Of a stretch of 64,000 nt of DNA, positions 62,114-64,000 are shown piece by piece; the stretch's first letter is position 1, and every line of letters starts with the position of its first letter. The stretch is taken from positions 6,068,501 to 6,132,500 of the forward strand of contig NZ_CP029043.1 in the NCBI RefSeq assembly GCF_003074055.1. Reading direction: 5' to 3'. A program made the translations under genes and the position numbers. Under the pieces are notes generated by a model. The model was not told where the DNA came from. It made no database searches and saw nothing but the letters and a program-made list of their open reading frames with translations. The DNA comes from Streptomyces nigra (lineage in GTDB: Bacteria; Actinomycetota; Actinomycetes; Streptomycetales; Streptomycetaceae).

Positions 62114-64000
62114 AGCTCGTGCCCGAGTCCGTCCGCCAGCCGCCGCACCAGGTCGTACGCCGCGTCCGGGATGACCGTGCCGGGCGGGAAGACCGCCGCC
62201 GCGCCCATCTCCAGGAGCGTCGCCACGTCCTGCGGCGGGATGACCCCGCCGACCACGATCATGATGTCCTCGCGCCCCTCCTCGGCCAGCGCCTCCTTCA
62301 GCGCCGGCACGAGCGTGAGATGGCCCGCCGCCAGCGACGACACCCCGACGATGTGCACGTCGGCCTCGACGGCCTGCCGGGCCACCTCGGCGGGCGTCTG
62401 GAACAGCGGGCCGACGTCGACGTCGAAACCGAGGTCGGCGAACGCGGTCGCGATGACCTTCTGGCCGCGGTCGTGGCCGTCCTGGCCCATCTTGGCGACC
62501 AGGATGCGCGGACGGCGGCCCTCGGCCTCCTCGAAGTCGGACACGAGGGTGCGGGTGCGGTCCACGGCGGGCGACTCCCCGGCTTCGTTGCGGTACACGC
62601 CCGTGATCGTACGGATCTGGCTCGCGTGCCGCCCGTACACCTTCTCCAGGGCGTCGGAGATCTCACCGACGGTCGCCTTCGCGCGGGCGGCGTTCACCGC
62701 CAGCTCCAGCAGGTTGCCCTCGCCGCCGGCCGCCCGGGTCAGCGCGTCCAGCGCGGCCCGGCACGCCGTCTCGTCGCGCTCCTCGCGCAGCCGCCGCAGC
62801 TTGGCGATCTGCTGGGCGCGCACCGAGGAGTTGTCGACCTTCAGCACGTCGATCTGCTCGTCGCTGTCCACCCGGTACTTGTTGACGCCGATCACCGGCT
62901 GGCGCCCGGAGTCGATACGCGCCTGGGTGCGGGCCGCGGCCTCCTCGATACGCAGCTTCGGGATGCCGGCGTCGATCGCCTTGGCCATGCCGCCGGCCGC
63001 CTCGACCTCCTGGATATGCTGCCAGGCACGGCGCGCGAGGTCGTACGTCAGCTTCTCCACGTAGGCGCTGCCGCCCCACGGGTCGATGACCCGGGTGGTG
63101 CCCGACTCCTGCTGGAGCAGCAGCTGGGTGTTGCGGGCGATACGCGCCGAGAAGTCGGTCGGCAGGGCCAGCGCCTCGTCGAGCGCGTTGGTGTGCAGGG
63201 ACTGGGTGTGGCCCTGCGTCGCCGCCATCGCCTCGACACAGGTGCGCGTGACGTTGTTGAACACGTCCTGCGCGGTCAGCGACCATCCCGACGTCTGCGA
63301 ATGGGTGCGCAGCGACAGCGACTTGGAGTTCTTCGGGTCGAACTGCCTGACCAGCTTCGCCCACAGCAGGCGCGCCGCGCGCAGCTTGGCGACCTCCATG
63401 AAGAAGTTCATGCCGATCGCCCAGAAGAACGACAGCCGGGGCGCGAACGCGTCGACGTCCAGGCCGGCTTCGCGGCCCGCGCGGATGTACTCCACACCGT
63501 CCGCGAGCGTGTACGCCAGCTCCAGATCGGCCGTCGCACCGGCCTCCTGGATGTGGTAGCCGGAGATGGAGATCGAGTTGTAGCGGGGCATCCGCTGCGA
63601 GGTGAAGGCGAAGATGTCGGAGATGATCCGCATCGATGGCTTCGGCGGATAGATGTAGGTGTTGCGGACCATGAACTCCTTCAGAATGTCGTTCTGAATG
63701 GTCCCGGCCAGCTTCTCGGGCGGTACACCCTGCTCCTCGGCGGCGACGATGTACAGCGCGAGGACCGGCAGCACCGCGCCGTTCATCGTCATCGACACCG
63801 TCATCTTGTCCAGCGGGATGCCGTCGAACAGCTGCCGCATGTCGTAGATCGAGTCGATGGCCACGCCCGCCATGCCGACGTCACCCGTCACCCGCGGGTG
63901 GTCGCTGTCGTAGCCGCGGTGCGTGGGCAGGTCGAAGGCGACCGACAGGCCCTTCTGACCGGCCGCCAGATTGCGCCGGTAGAACGCGTTGGACTCCTCG
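62110..64000 (-). CDS. mutB: Methylmalonyl-CoA mutase, large subunit (5' end outside window)
   Basis: About 629 C-terminal residues of the adenosylcobalamin-dependent mutase that converts methylmalonyl-CoA to succinyl-CoA. The frame stays open to the window edge, where it reads AFYRRNLAAGQKGLSVAFDLPTHRGYDSDHPRVTGDVG. The barrel domain contains MTVSMTMNGAVLPVLALYI and SISGYHIQEAGA; RTHSQTSGWSLTAQDVFNN is a typical active-site segment. The B12-binding domain at the end has KMGQDGHDRGQK with the cobalt-binding histidine (DxHxxG). meaB overlaps its stop. In Streptomyces the enzyme links propionate and valine metabolism to polyketide precursor supply. Confidence 0.95.
   Translation of the reverse strand, partial: EESNAFYRRNLAAGQKGLSVAFDLPTHRGYDSDHPRVTGDVGMAGVAIDSIYDMRQLFDGIPLDKMTVSMTMNGAVLPVLALYIVAAEEQGVPPEKLAGTIQNDILKEFMVRNTYIYPPKPSMRIISDIFAFTSQRMPRYNSISISGYHIQEAGATADLELAYTLADGVEYIRAGREAGLDVDAFAPRLSFFWAIGMNFFMEVAKLRAARLLWAKLVRQFDPKNSKSLSLRTHSQTSGWSLTAQDVFNNVTRTCVEAMAATQGHTQSLHTNALDEALALPTDFSARIARNTQLLLQQESGTTRVIDPWGGSAYVEKLTYDLARRAWQHIQEVEAAGGMAKAIDAGIPKLRIEEAAARTQARIDSGRQPVIGVNKYRVDSDEQIDVLKVDNSSVRAQQIAKLRRLREERDETACRAALDALTRAAGGEGNLLELAVNAARAKATVGEISDALEKVYGRHASQIRTITGVYRNEAGESPAVDRTRTLVSDFEEAEGRRPRILVAKMGQDGHDRGQKVIATAFADLGFDVDVGPLFQTPAEVARQAVEADVHIVGVSSLAAGHLTLVPALKEALAEEGREDIMIVVGGVIPPQDVATLLEMGAAAVFPPGTVIPDAAYDLVRRLADGLGHEL

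Overview
The window is a 64 kb piece of high-GC actinobacterial chromosome, almost certainly Streptomyces. The pointers are a very high third-position GC, frequent GTG starts, ATGA and GTGA gene overlaps, many NarL-type two-component pairs, and family-level resemblance to known Streptomyces neighbourhoods (allantoin genes with an IclR regulator, the reductive pyrimidine cluster, ppdK with universal stress protein). No tRNA, rRNA, CRISPR array, prophage or intact insertion sequence was recognised. It looks like chromosome-arm or near-arm metabolic DNA rather than an island.

Layout. 1-695: end of a HipA-like kinase gene overlapping a small SelT/SelW/SelH-type protein. 685-10534: an allantoin/glyoxylate block with malate synthase (aceB), a MobA-like nucleotidyltransferase, a NarL-type two-component pair with a CPBP protease, the IclR-family regulator allR, allantoinase and allantoicase. 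The aceB and allR promoters share a TTCC-N7-GGAA palindrome lying exactly in the -35/-10 spacer. 10806-13673: a secreted RNase Sa homologue, a small membrane protein and a second two-component pair. 13683-17467: a sugar or inositol catabolic locus (Gfo/Idh/MocA oxidoreductase, GntR regulator, ROK kinase, membrane-anchored protein) with a shared TGTC(C/A)GGACA operator candidate. 17580-22504: a SNF2-family ATPase overlapping a SWIM zinc-finger protein. 22476-27331: a frameshifted CBS/BON protein, pyruvate phosphate dikinase, a tandem universal stress protein and a decayed topoisomerase IB fragment, resembling a dormancy or redox-stress cluster. 27441-30724: small proteins, a DUF1360 protein, an acetyltransferase and a DEAD-box RNA helicase convergent with an RNase J-type nuclease (30782-32467). 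32603-35425: a PcaDC-like fusion, an MBL-fold hydrolase and exonuclease III. 35484-42701: secreted hydrolases (SGNH, CocE-type), small conserved proteins and gamma-glutamyltransferase. 42735-48025: a ClpC-like AAA+ ATPase, methionine aminopeptidase divergent from an XRE regulator, and a large protein of unknown function. 48218-57305: a pyrimidine/hydantoin catabolic cluster (two ureidopropionase-type amidases, aminotransferase, PucR regulator, dihydropyrimidinase, LLM flavin enzyme, NCS1 permease). 57328-61130: a secreted protein, an AhpD-type protein and a third two-component pair. 61091-64000: MeaB and the large subunit of methylmalonyl-CoA mutase, cut by the window edge.

How the genes work together. 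Allantoinase and allantoicase turn allantoin into ureidoglycolate and urea; the glyoxylate released later is condensed with acetyl-CoA by malate synthase, which explains the shared AllR-type operator. The pyrimidine cluster imports the base, opens the dihydropyrimidine ring, hydrolyses the carbamoyl amino acid and transaminates the beta-amino acid; no dihydropyrimidine dehydrogenase is present, so the LLM enzyme is the odd member. A family of palindromic intergenic repeats is present in four places, each time fused to the TAG stop codon of the upstream gene.
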